Positions 8,922 through 16,512 of a stretch of DNA of 64,000 nt are shown here, one piece after another. Source of the DNA: Halocynthiibacter namhaensis (GTDB taxonomy: Bacteria; Pseudomonadota; Alphaproteobacteria; Rhodobacterales; Rhodobacteraceae). Position 1 is the first letter of the stretch. Each line of letters opens with the position of its first letter. The stretch spans positions 48,056-112,055 of the forward strand of contig NZ_JWIF01000058.1 of assembly GCF_000812685.1 (NCBI RefSeq). The letters are read 5' to 3'. The translations under genes were made by a program, and so were the position numbers. The notes under the pieces are model-generated. The model saw only the letters and a program-made list of their open reading frames with translations, was not told where the DNA came from and ran no database searches.

Positions 8922-9107
8922 TGCACTGCCCCAGAAAATCTCACACCGACAATGCACCGCCTCAAGGCGGCTTACGCCGCACCACAGGCAGCGCCGTCCC
9001 TTTCACACCCGGGCAGGCATCTCACTCTCACAACGCCAATGACTGAAAACACGGCTTAGAAACGCCTAATGCTTGCCCTACTGCCCCATCCCACCGTATA
9101 GGGACAC
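8922..9107. other. Non-coding remainder of the lepA-rimO spacer
   Basis: Together with the repeats at 8730-8921 this makes a 380-base stretch without a gene. GGCTTACGCCG followed by CCACAGG and CGTCCC occurs twice, near 8846 and near 8970, the second next to a small CCGCC-tcaa-GGCGG hairpin, so more decayed repeat fragments are present. No coding frame is convincing. The rimO promoter must lie near its right end but I cannot define it. Confidence 0.5.
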
Positions 9108-10502
9108 ATGACCAGCAATCCGCCAGATCTCCGCCCCGACCTCGCCCCGCAAATCCGCCTTGGTGACAACGCCGCCCGCAGTGGGCAGCCGCGCATTGGC
9201 ATGGTTTCACTGGGCTGCCCAAAAGCCTTGGTCGACAGCGAGCGCATCCTGACGCGCCTGCGTGCGGAAGGCTATGCGATCAGCCCGGATTACACCGGCG
9301 CGGATGCGGTGATTGTGAACACTTGCGGGTTTCTGGATTCAGCCAAAGCCGAAAGCCTGGATGCGATTGGCGAGGCCTTAAACGAGAACGGCAAAGTCAT
9401 CGTGACCGGCTGTCTTGGTGCGGAAGAAGATTACATCCGTGGCACCCACCCCAATGTTTTGGCAGTCACCGGGCCGCATCAATACGAACAGGTGCTGGAT
9501 GCTGTGCATGGTGCTGTGCCGCCGTCCCCCGATCCCTTCGTTGATCTGCTGCCTGCATCTGGTGTCTCCCTGACACCGCGCCATTTCAGCTATCTCAAGA
9601 TTTCCGAGGGCTGTAACCATCGTTGTAAATTCTGCATCATCCCCGATATGCGTGGCCGCCTGCAAAGCCGCCCGGCCCATGCGGTGATGCGCGAAGCCGA
9701 AAAGCTTGTGGATGCGGGCGTGCGCGAACTGCTGGTGATCAGCCAGGACACCTCTGCCTATGGTATGGATATCAAATTCGCCGAGGAACGCGGCCATCGC
9801 GCCCATATCCTAGATCTCGCCCGTGATCTTGGCTCGCTCGGCGCTTGGGTGCGGCTGCATTACGTCTACCCCTACCCGTTTGTGCGCGATCTCATGCCGC
9901 TCATGGCCGACCCCGCCAATGGCGTCTTGCCTTACCTTGATATCCCGTTCCAACATTCCCATCCGGACGTTCTGAAACGCATGGCGCGTCCCGGCATGGC
10001 GGAAAGCCTGGGCGAGATTGCGGCCTGGCGCGACACCTGCCCCGACATCACCCTGCGTTCGACTTTCATCGTCGGTTATCCCGGCGAGACCGAGGCCGAG
10101 TTCCAACATCTGCTGGATTGGATGGACGAGGCGCAATTGGATCGCGTCGGGTGTTTCAAATATGAAAACGTCGATGGCGCACGATCTAACGCCCTGCCCG
10201 ATCACGTCGCGGAAGAGATCAAGCAAGACCGCTGGGACCGCTTCATGGTCAAGGCGCAGGCGATTTCCGAGGCGAAACTGGCCGCGAAAGTTGGTCGTGT
10301 GATGGATGTAATCGTCGATGATATTGACGACGACGGCATCGCCACCACCCGCACCATGTCTGATGCCCCCGAGATCGACGGCAACCTATTTATCGACGAG
10401 GGCACCGAGGGTGTGAAAGTCGGAGACATCGTCACCGTTGAGGTCGATGAGGCCGGAGAGTATGACTTGTGGGGAAATCTTACAAGTTTCTCCCATAAAT
10501 GA
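9108..10502 (+). CDS. rimO: Ribosomal protein S12 methylthiotransferase RimO
   Basis: 464 residues. The N-terminal UPF0004 domain has [12 protein letters not shown] and [10 protein letters not shown] cysteine motifs and VTGCLG. The radical SAM core carries [13 protein letters not shown] (CxxxCxxC) near residue 168, and a C-terminal TRAM domain closes the protein. RimO uses two 4Fe-4S clusters and SAM to add a methylthio group to the conserved aspartate of ribosomal protein S12. The last 117 bases are overlapped antisense by the next gene. Confidence 0.97.
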   Translation: MTSNPPDLRPDLAPQIRLGDNAARSGQPRIGMVSLGCPKALVDSERILTRLRAEGYAISPDYTGADAVIVNTCGFLDSAKAESLDAIGEALNENGKVIVTGCLGAEEDYIRGTHPNVLAVTGPHQYEQVLDAVHGAVPPSPDPFVDLLPASGVSLTPRHFSYLKISEGCNHRCKFCIIPDMRGRLQSRPAHAVMREAEKLVDAGVRELLVISQDTSAYGMDIKFAEERGHRAHILDLARDLGSLGAWVRLHYVYPYPFVRDLMPLMADPANGVLPYLDIPFQHSHPDVLKRMARPGMAESLGEIAAWRDTCPDITLRSTFIVGYPGETEAEFQHLLDWMDEAQLDRVGCFKYENVDGARSNALPDHVAEEIKQDRWDRFMVKAQAISEAKLAAKVGRVMDVIVDDIDDDGIATTRTMSDAPEIDGNLFIDEGTEGVKVGDIVTVEVDEAGEYDLWGNLTSFSHK

Positions 10503-11441
10503 CTTCCCTATGTCCCCCAATTCGGGGGCTAGGACCAAACATCTACCATTAAATTTCATCTGCCAATTTCTGCATTCCAAAATCGGGTCACTAGCCGCCA
10601 TACATTCCGTATAAACAGCGAGTATAAGTTCATCTAGATCTCGACGAAGCTTCATTGATGCGCGAGAAGACACCAGCCCGCCACCGGGTGCCGTATAGTA
10701 CTGGCCATCCAATTCGATCGGAACATTTACGCCCTTTTTCACGAGCTGCGTTCTTTCCGCTTCTGAAACATTGCGTGACAGCCCATCGATTCCTTTTAAC
10801 TCCCACCTATCTAGAATCTCTGGCGCTGCAGACTTTAATGCTCTCAACAAACTGTTTCGCATCGTAAAATCATGTTTCCCTATTTCCAAGAAAACTGCAT
10901 CTCGTTCATCAATGTAGGCATACAGCACCTGATCCCCTCCGGCACGGCGGTTCACGGTTTCAAAAGCTCGCCCCAAATGAATATGTGCAATCCCGAAGTT
11001 CCAGAAAAGAAAATCTTTCCTGAACTCATTAATTTTGTCCGACTTAGTTAACTTTCTGCTCAAACGATCTGCAATGGAGTGCCCACGTTCCAAACAGGAA
11101 GCCACCTCGAGTAACACTGGCGAAAAATTCACCTGTGCTGCAATTCCATTGAAAACCCGTACCTTCCGAGGCACCGCAGAAAGTTTCACGCCCCTGAAGT
11201 GCATCCAGTCCAAAAACACGCGCTCCACAAGTGCTGCCTCTTGATCGGCACTCAAACCGTCAATGTTTTTAGGAAGCCTTTGATCCCAAGGGACATCTTT
11301 CTCATTCTGTCGCTGCCTATAAAGCTCAGCCTTCAAAAGGCGCTCAACATCTTGAAAGTCATTTGCGATAATTTTCTTAACGTCAGCGACAAAATATGAA
11401 AATACATTTTTGTCAGAAAAGCATTCGTCCAATTCTGTCAC
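10386..11441 (-). CDS. Unrecognised protein with HxHLG and KHD motifs
   Basis: 351 residues from a GTG start at 11441. The DNA is more AT-rich than its surroundings. There is no signal peptide or membrane helix. The central part reads [14 protein letters not shown] (His153, His155) and then [18 protein letters not shown] (His190). This resembles, from memory, a pattern in uncharacterised bacterial proteins (FGI-x-HxHLG then a strand ending in H). Residues after about 313 are antisense to the end of rimO and are probably not part of the original domain. It lies between rimO and the sulfotransferase terminator as a single gene. Function unknown. Confidence 0.65.
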   Translation of the reverse strand: MTELDECFSDKNVFSYFVADVKKIIANDFQDVERLLKAELYRQRQNEKDVPWDQRLPKNIDGLSADQEAALVERVFLDWMHFRGVKLSAVPRKVRVFNGIAAQVNFSPVLLEVASCLERGHSIADRLSRKLTKSDKINEFRKDFLFWNFGIAHIHLGRAFETVNRRAGGDQVLYAYIDERDAVFLEIGKHDFTMRNSLLRALKSAAPEILDRWELKGIDGLSRNVSEAERTQLVKKGVNVPIELDGQYYTAPGGGLVSSRASMKLRRDLDELILAVYTECMAASDPILECRNWQMKFNGRCLVLAPELGDIGKSFMGETCKISPQVILSGLIDLNGDDVSDFHTLGALVDK

Positions 11442-11532
11442 CTTTATTCAACGAACCTACATACATTTATCATAGTAATCTCCGACATCGGACTGCGCTT
11501 CATCGGGCACTCATCTGCCCATGCAACCGCAC

Positions 11533-11566
11533 AGAAAAAGGGCGTGACAGTCCCCCGTCACGCCCT
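11533..11566 (-). terminator. Intrinsic terminator of the sulfotransferase gene
   Basis: GGGCGTGAC (11540-11548) pairs perfectly with GTCACGCCC (11557-11565). On the minus strand the stem is followed by a run of five T. Confidence 0.9.
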
Positions 11567-11570
11567 CAAA

Positions 11571-12389
11571 TCACTCGCCGAGTTTGGCGTGGATCTCGTC
11601 CAGGTCGACTTCGCCGATGGGCATTTTATTTGAGGGGTCATCAAAGCTGTATTTGAACAGTTTGAAATCCCGGTGGTAGATTTCCCAGATCAAATGCATC
11701 GACAGGTCATCGAAATAATCCGCAACCGGATGGGCGCGTTTGGGGCCGTGGCCTTCGCTTTCGTTGAACCGTGGGATCGCGTTCAAATCAACCGTGTGTT
11801 TTGTCTCAATCGCGTCCAACACAGATTGCATGCCGTCGTTAAATCTCTCGGTGAAAAAGACATTATCGTAACGGCCGCCATTGGCGATATAGGTCGAGAC
11901 ATGGCCGGACATGGCGGACCAGTGAATATCCGGGTCCATTGGCCGACGCCACCGAATGGTGTCACGCACAAACAAAAGGAATCGCCGGAAGCTTTGGATT
12001 TGGTCAAACTCAAACCCGGTTTCCGGGTCGCCAACTTCAATGCCATATTTCTGGATCAGCAGCGGCACCAAATTGCCACGATAGCGCTTGCCGTTGCGCT
12101 GAATGCCACAAATTTTGTCAAAGAACGAGCTTAGAACCCGGGTGTAGGGATTGCGCACACAGGTGAACGCATAGGACTTGTGGCCTGCAACATTTGCTTC
12201 GATTTTTGGCTGGCTCGCATCAAGCGCCCATTTGTGAATGCCTTGTTTTGCATCATGAATATCGCCATCAAAAAATTCGCCGTGATCAGAGTAATACATC
12301 ACCTGACCGATGGTCGAGCACGCACATTTCGGCACAACACGGTACACCACGCTCTCGCTTTCGGTCATCCAAGTTCCTGGGAACCCCAT
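11571..12389 (-). CDS. Sulfotransferase family 2-type protein
   Basis: 272 residues. The 5'-phosphosulfate loop is RVVPKCACSTI (residues 17-27) and the 3'-phosphate-binding motif is CVRNPYTRVLSSF (77-89), the two PAPS-contact signatures of Golgi-type carbohydrate sulfotransferases and their bacterial relatives. It would move sulfate from PAPS to a sugar hydroxyl. It is transcribed away from the GT14 glycosyltransferase gene over a 147-bp shared spacer, which suggests a joint role in a sulfated glycan. It has its own terminator. Confidence 0.88.
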   Translation of the reverse strand: MGFPGTWMTESESVVYRVVPKCACSTIGQVMYYSDHGEFFDGDIHDAKQGIHKWALDASQPKIEANVAGHKSYAFTCVRNPYTRVLSSFFDKICGIQRNGKRYRGNLVPLLIQKYGIEVGDPETGFEFDQIQSFRRFLLFVRDTIRWRRPMDPDIHWSAMSGHVSTYIANGGRYDNVFFTERFNDGMQSVLDAIETKHTVDLNAIPRFNESEGHGPKRAHPVADYFDDLSMHLIWEIYHRDFKLFKYSFDDPSNKMPIGEVDLDEIHAKLGE

Positions 12390-12536
12390 ATTTAACTCGC
12401 CTCCTGATATACACTAAATGTACTTACTGTTATTTTGCAGCAATAGGCTATAAAAAAGCAAACAACTGTCGTTTATACAATGGCATAAATGTTTATTCCT
12501 GTATTCATGCCGTAACATGAGGTTTCCGTCACTACT

Positions 12537-14114
12537 ATGCCGAAAATTGCTTTTATTCTGCTGTGTCACAAAGATCCTGATTCGATCATCCAACAAGCAG
12601 AGCGCCTGACCGAAACCGGCGATTATATCTCCATTCACTTTGACGCCCGGGCGAAAGCCGAACATTTTCAACGCATTAAAGATGCTTTGTCCGACAACCC
12701 TAATGTGGCCTACGCAAAAAAACGAATCAAATGCGGCTGGGGCGAATGGTCCCTCGTGCAGGCCACGCTTCACGCAGTCGAAGCCGCCGTCGATGCCTTT
12801 CCACGCGCGTCCCATTTCTACATGTTATCAGGGGATTGCATGGCGATTAAAACCGCCGAATACGCCCATGACTTCCTCGATGCCCATGACCGGGATTACA
12901 TCGAAAGCTTTGATTACTTCGCCAGTGATTGGATCAAAACCGGCATGAAGGAAGAACGGCTGATTTACCGGCATTTCTTCAATGAACGTACGTCAAAAAC
13001 CATGTTCTATGGGTCGTTCAACTTGCAGAAGAAGCTCGGTCTTACCCGGAAAGTGCCACAAGATCTGCGCATGATGATCGGCAGCCAATGGTGGTGCCTG
13101 CGGCGCAACACCATCGAAGAAATCCTACGTTTTGTGCGTCAAAACCCCGATGTGATCCGCTTTTTCCGCACCACATGGATCCCCGACGAGACATTCTTCC
13201 AAACGCTTGTACGTCACTTGATCCCAACCGAAGAAATTGAAGGGCGCACATTGACGTTTCTGATGTTCTCGGATTACGGGATGCCTGTGACATTTTACAA
13301 TGACCACTATGACCTACTTCTAAGCCAAGGCTTTCTTTTCGCTCGCAAAATCAGTTCTGACGCCCATGAACTAAAAGATCGACTGGGTGAACTTTGGGCC
13401 ACGGGGGATCAGGAATTCAAGATCTCAAATGAAGGGCGCAACCTGTTTCGTTTCTTAGCCCAGCGCGGGCGCATTGGTCGTCGCTTTGCACCCCGTTCTT
13501 GGGAAACCGAAAGTTCTCTGGGGCGTGATCGCACGCTTTATATCGTGACCTGCAAAAAATGGCATGTGGCCAAACGATTCGCCGCCGCCGTGCGCGCGCA
13601 CACGGATTTGCCTGCGATTGACTATCTGTTCGACGAAGAAAACACGCCGCTTCCAGATCTTGGCGGCATTGAAGGGTCACTGGACAAGCGCACCCGTCAC
13701 AGGCGTGCATTGACCCGGATCATCTTGGATTATTACCAATCCGATCGGATGATGATCTGTCTTGATCCTAAGAACCTTGATCTCATCCGAGATTTTTACA
13801 CCGACCGTTCCAACACCCGCCTGCTTGAGCTTGAGTGCTCGTTTTCAGAAGACTATCTGGCGGGTCACGCCAAACGGGTTGGTCTTGCGGGCGACATGAC
13901 GTCGGATGAAACCATCACCCGCCTTCTGCCCACAATTCGGCGTGACGTATTGCAAGAAAGCGATGAAATTCGCGACGCGTTGCTTGCCGATTTCTTCCGA
14001 ATGCGCGAAGCAGGCACCGAAGAAGAAAACACCGTTGCGGTCGCCGATTTCTTGCATATCCCAGTGGACGCCGCCCGCAATATCGTCCGCGCCCCCCACC
14101 TGTTTGCGGACTGA
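12537..14114 (+). CDS. GT14 (core-2/I-branching) glycosyltransferase with C-terminal DUF5928-type region
   Basis: 525 residues. Residues 1-270 match core-2/I-branching beta-1,6-N-acetylglucosaminyltransferases: AFILLCHKDPDSI, ISIHFDARA, the FYMLSGDCMAIK motif, and GSQWWCLRRNT followed by WIPDETFFQTL. Residues from about 290 on fit the DUF5928 extension I associate with Rhodobacteraceae members, with an acidic DE-rich stretch and no membrane helix. It likely adds GlcNAc or a related sugar to a polysaccharide. The divergent sulfotransferase gene is the probable partner. The HIT gene starts 12 bp downstream. Confidence 0.88.
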   Translation: MPKIAFILLCHKDPDSIIQQAERLTETGDYISIHFDARAKAEHFQRIKDALSDNPNVAYAKKRIKCGWGEWSLVQATLHAVEAAVDAFPRASHFYMLSGDCMAIKTAEYAHDFLDAHDRDYIESFDYFASDWIKTGMKEERLIYRHFFNERTSKTMFYGSFNLQKKLGLTRKVPQDLRMMIGSQWWCLRRNTIEEILRFVRQNPDVIRFFRTTWIPDETFFQTLVRHLIPTEEIEGRTLTFLMFSDYGMPVTFYNDHYDLLLSQGFLFARKISSDAHELKDRLGELWATGDQEFKISNEGRNLFRFLAQRGRIGRRFAPRSWETESSLGRDRTLYIVTCKKWHVAKRFAAAVRAHTDLPAIDYLFDEENTPLPDLGGIEGSLDKRTRHRRALTRIILDYYQSDRMMICLDPKNLDLIRDFYTDRSNTRLLELECSFSEDYLAGHAKRVGLAGDMTSDETITRLLPTIRRDVLQESDEIRDALLADFFRMREAGTEEENTVAVADFLHIPVDAARNIVRAPHLFAD

Positions 14115-14125
14115 GGAGACAGAAA

Positions 14126-14503
14126 ATGCCATATATCTACGACGATCAGAACATCTTTGCGAAAATCTTGCGCGGAGAAATCCCAAACGACACCGTTTTT
14201 GAAAATGATCACGCCTTGGCCTTTCGCGACCTCTATGCGCAGGCCCCCGACCACGTTTTGGTGATCCCCAAGGGCCCATATGTTTGCTATGATCACTTCG
14301 CATCTGAGGCATCCGACGCCGAGATCATCGGCTTCACACGTGCAACAGCCGAGGTCTGCAAGCTGCTGGGACTGGCCGCCAATGAGGGCGACGGGTATCG
14401 CGTCATTTCCAATGCCGGTGAAAATGGCGTTCAGGAAGTCTTACACCTTCACGTGCATATTTTGGCGGGACGCCCTCTGGGACGCATGTTACAGAAGGCT
14501 TAA
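14126..14503 (+). CDS. HIT (histidine triad) family protein, HinT-like
   Basis: 125 residues, typical length. It has IFAKILRGEIP at the N-terminus and the active-site triad HLHVHIL with His107, His109 and His111. HinT enzymes hydrolyse nucleoside phosphoramidates and AMP-linked adducts in the cytoplasm. A GAGG ribosome site precedes the ATG. It is likely cotranscribed with the glycosyltransferase gene 12 bp upstream. Confidence 0.95.
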   Translation: MPYIYDDQNIFAKILRGEIPNDTVFENDHALAFRDLYAQAPDHVLVIPKGPYVCYDHFASEASDAEIIGFTRATAEVCKLLGLAANEGDGYRVISNAGENGVQEVLHLHVHILAGRPLGRMLQKA

Positions 14504-14569
14504 CGCTTGGCGGCGATGACTTACGCTGCTATCACTACACTTAAATTAGGCAGAGCCGGGAATATACCG

Positions 14570-14755
14570 ATGACCACCAAAGCACCAGAAACCGAGATCG
14601 TAAACACGTGGAAAGTTGCCTGTGATGGCGGCGAAAGCGCAGCCCTTGGGCACCCACGCGTTTGGCTGCAAATCCCTGCGGACACCGGTGTCGTGGAATG
14701 CGGATATTGCGACAAAAAAATCGTGCATGCCTCTATGGCTGACAAGGCGTCCTGA
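14570..14755 (+). CDS. CHCC zinc-finger protein (NDUFS6-like, 61 aa)
   Basis: 61 residues from ATG 14570; a longer frame to 14507 has no support. The metal ligands Cys18, His28, Cys44 and Cys47 are arranged as in the zf-CHCC family ([27 protein letters not shown]). Mitochondrial NDUFS6 of complex I belongs to this family, and alphaproteobacterial homologues are thought to bind zinc near complex I. The DUF2459 gene begins 5 bp after the stop. Confidence 0.9.
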   Translation: MTTKAPETEIVNTWKVACDGGESAALGHPRVWLQIPADTGVVECGYCDKKIVHASMADKAS

Positions 14756-14760
14756 ACACA

Positions 14761-15447
14761 TTGCTAAAGCTCTTTCGATTTTCATTTCTGGGCACGCGCC
14801 TGGCACTGAAAATCGTATTTCTGTGGCTGTTTTTTGGCATGCTCGGCGGTTTGATCCCCACTGGCGATAAGACCCGTTACGCAGGCCAACAGATCGATGT
14901 CATGCTGGTTGGCGGTAAAATTCATTACGATATTTTGCTGCCCGCAAACATTCAAACACGTTCGGCCCTGCGCTTCACCCGTGACGCGGGCATTCCCACC
15001 GATCATCCTGGTGTGAAATGGTTCCTTGTCGGTTGGGGGGCGGAACAGTTTTACACCTCGGCGGGCGACTACACAGATGTCAAAGCAGGTGATGTTCTGC
15101 GCGCCATTACAGGTGACGATTCCGTCTTGCGTGTGGATGCATTGGGCGAGCTTCGACCTGATATTGACGCCCATACAATTTCGCTGAGTTCCGTACAATA
15201 TAACGCGCTTTTGGCCTCTATCACCGAAAGCTTTTCGCGCGACGGCTTTGGCCGCCCTCAGGTCTTGGATCACCCTGGCTTCACGCAAACCGACCGTTTC
15301 TTTCACGCCATTGGGCGGTTCAGCGCTTTGCGAACTTGTAATGTCTGGCTGGGCGAACAACTGCGCGCCGCAGGTCTGCGTTTCGGCGTTTGGACACCAA
15401 CAACCTGGTCGTTTGAACTGTCCCTGAAAGAACACCAAACTCACTGA
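14761..15447 (+). CDS. DUF2459 family protein
   Basis: 228 residues from a TTG at 14761 that keeps the N-terminal membrane helix (about 8-33, FLGTRLALKIVFLWLFFGM). Starting at a later ATG would remove it. Family features are KIHYDILLP, FLVGWGAEQFY near 90, and CNVWLGEQLRAAG plus WTPTTWSF at the end. Members are periplasm-facing proteins with a Cys/His layout hinting at a peptidase-like fold; function is not known. The last 7 bases overlap the stop of the converging regulator gene. Confidence 0.85.
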   Translation: MLKLFRFSFLGTRLALKIVFLWLFFGMLGGLIPTGDKTRYAGQQIDVMLVGGKIHYDILLPANIQTRSALRFTRDAGIPTDHPGVKWFLVGWGAEQFYTSAGDYTDVKAGDVLRAITGDDSVLRVDALGELRPDIDAHTISLSSVQYNALLASITESFSRDGFGRPQVLDHPGFTQTDRFFHAIGRFSALRTCNVWLGEQLRAAGLRFGVWTPTTWSFELSLKEHQTH

Positions 15448-15983
15448 AACAGCACGGTCGCCCCGACAATTCTGCTTATCGTTTCACCCGTGTTTGCGGG
15501 CTGATACACCGGGCGCAACGGGCGGGCCTGCACATCAACGCAACGATGCACCCATGCACGATCTTCAAGGGTTTTTAACGATTGTGACAATGCCCGATCC
15601 GTAATCCGGGGCAAGCGCCGCTGGATCATTGAGAACTGACCGGACGATTGCAACGCCGCCAAGACAGGCAATGTCCAGGACCGCCGCAACAAGCCTTGAT
15701 CCCCCTCCTCCGCGTGGCTGTACACGTTGTATGCCAGCTCGGCGGCTGCTTGCCCTGTTGTGGTCAAGCGGAACTCGGGTCGCAATGGATGGCCATGGCC
15801 GGGATTGCGTTCCAAAAGCTCTAGTTGAATGAGATGTTCCATGCTTTGCGCAAAGGCCGTGCGCCCAGCGCCAGTTGCCGCCAACAGCGGGGCTTGCCGC
15901 CCTGCGACACCATCGTGCAGCTTCGCCAGGATCGGCAAAGTCCAGGCACGCGTCGTGATGTTGACAAATTGATTTATGTACAT
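15441..15983 (-). CDS. HxlR-family transcriptional regulator with two winged-helix units
   Basis: 180 residues. Two similar winged-helix segments appear in tandem: TTRAWTLPILAKLHDG (near 10) and LRRSWTLPVLAALQSSG (near 98), each with the HxlR-type Trp-Thr-Leu-Pro opening, then RITDRALSQSLKTLEDRAWV. The duplication makes it about twice the usual HxlR length, so one chain could form a pseudo-dimer. It is divergent from the VOC gene, and palindromes lie over its own start codon, which suggests autoregulation and control of the VOC gene. Confidence 0.85.
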   Translation of the reverse strand: MYINQFVNITTRAWTLPILAKLHDGVAGRQAPLLAATGAGRTAFAQSMEHLIQLELLERNPGHGHPLRPEFRLTTTGQAAAELAYNVYSHAEEGDQGLLRRSWTLPVLAALQSSGQFSMIQRRLPRITDRALSQSLKTLEDRAWVHRCVDVQARPLRPVYQPANTGETISRIVGATVLFQ

Positions 15984-16000
15984 AAAGTATAGTTACTATA
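15973..16000. promoter_or_regulatory. Palindromic operator candidates for the HxlR regulator
   Basis: TTTATGTACATAAA (15973-15986) is a perfect 14-bp palindrome that covers the regulator's start codon. TATAGTTACTATA (15988-16000) is a perfect odd-centred palindrome and resembles the TAGT/ACTA sites reported for HxlR/YodB-type regulators. Both lie in the 52-bp AT-rich spacer between the divergent genes. Confidence 0.65.
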
Positions 16001-16035
16001 TATTATATCACATGAAAAGCATAAAGGATCCCTCC

Positions 16036-16410
16036 ATGTCACTTGTTACACCCGACGACCAAATCACGCTTGCACTGACTGTCTCTGACCGCCACGCCAG
16101 CGCCACATGGTACGAAGAAAAGCTAGGCTTTAAGCTTCGATTTCATGGGGATGAGATGGGTTGGTCCGAGATGTCGACCAACACCCCGGGTGTCGTGCTT
16201 GGCTTCGGTGAACACACAAAGCCCGAACCTGGCAACTGCGTGCCTGTCTTTGGGGTAAGCGATCTTGATGCTGCGCGCGAAACACTGGCTGCAGCTGGGG
16301 TAAACTTCGACGGTGAAACCCAAGTTATTGACGGCATGGTGAAGCTCGCAACACTTTATGACCCAGATAACAACGCCCTGATGTTGGCTGAGCGGCTTTC
16401 AGGGCGCTAA
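16036..16410 (+). CDS. VOC (glyoxalase/bleomycin-resistance) family protein
   Basis: 124 residues from ATG 16036, with AAGGA about 8 bases upstream; the longer frame from 15976 runs through the operator region and is rejected. Two beta-alpha-beta-beta-beta modules are seen: LTVSDRHASATWYEEKLGF first and FGVSDLDAARETLAAAGV in the second half, ending LYDPDNNALMLAE. VOC proteins bind a metal and act on glyoxal-like compounds, aromatics or antibiotics. The divergent HxlR gene suggests induction by a reactive electrophile. Confidence 0.88.
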   Translation: MSLVTPDDQITLALTVSDRHASATWYEEKLGFKLRFHGDEMGWSEMSTNTPGVVLGFGEHTKPEPGNCVPVFGVSDLDAARETLAAAGVNFDGETQVIDGMVKLATLYDPDNNALMLAERLSGR

Positions 16411-16512
16411 ACCCAACCCTGCGATAGAATTTCGCATTCCATCCGCGCACGGGCTAGCCCCCGGGCGCGGAACATGGCATGAACAGGCAAACGCGTAAAC
16501 GGGAGTGTTAAC

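Noticed and set aside
8727..9107. Possible CRISPR array in the repeat-rich spacer
   Set aside because: There are only three imperfect copies at irregular spacing with internal hairpins, and no equal-length spacers or cas genes.
10511..10527. CCCCC-aatt-CGGGG hairpin after rimO as a terminator
   Set aside because: The stem is short, there is no T run and it lies inside the opposing coding frame, so support is too weak to list.
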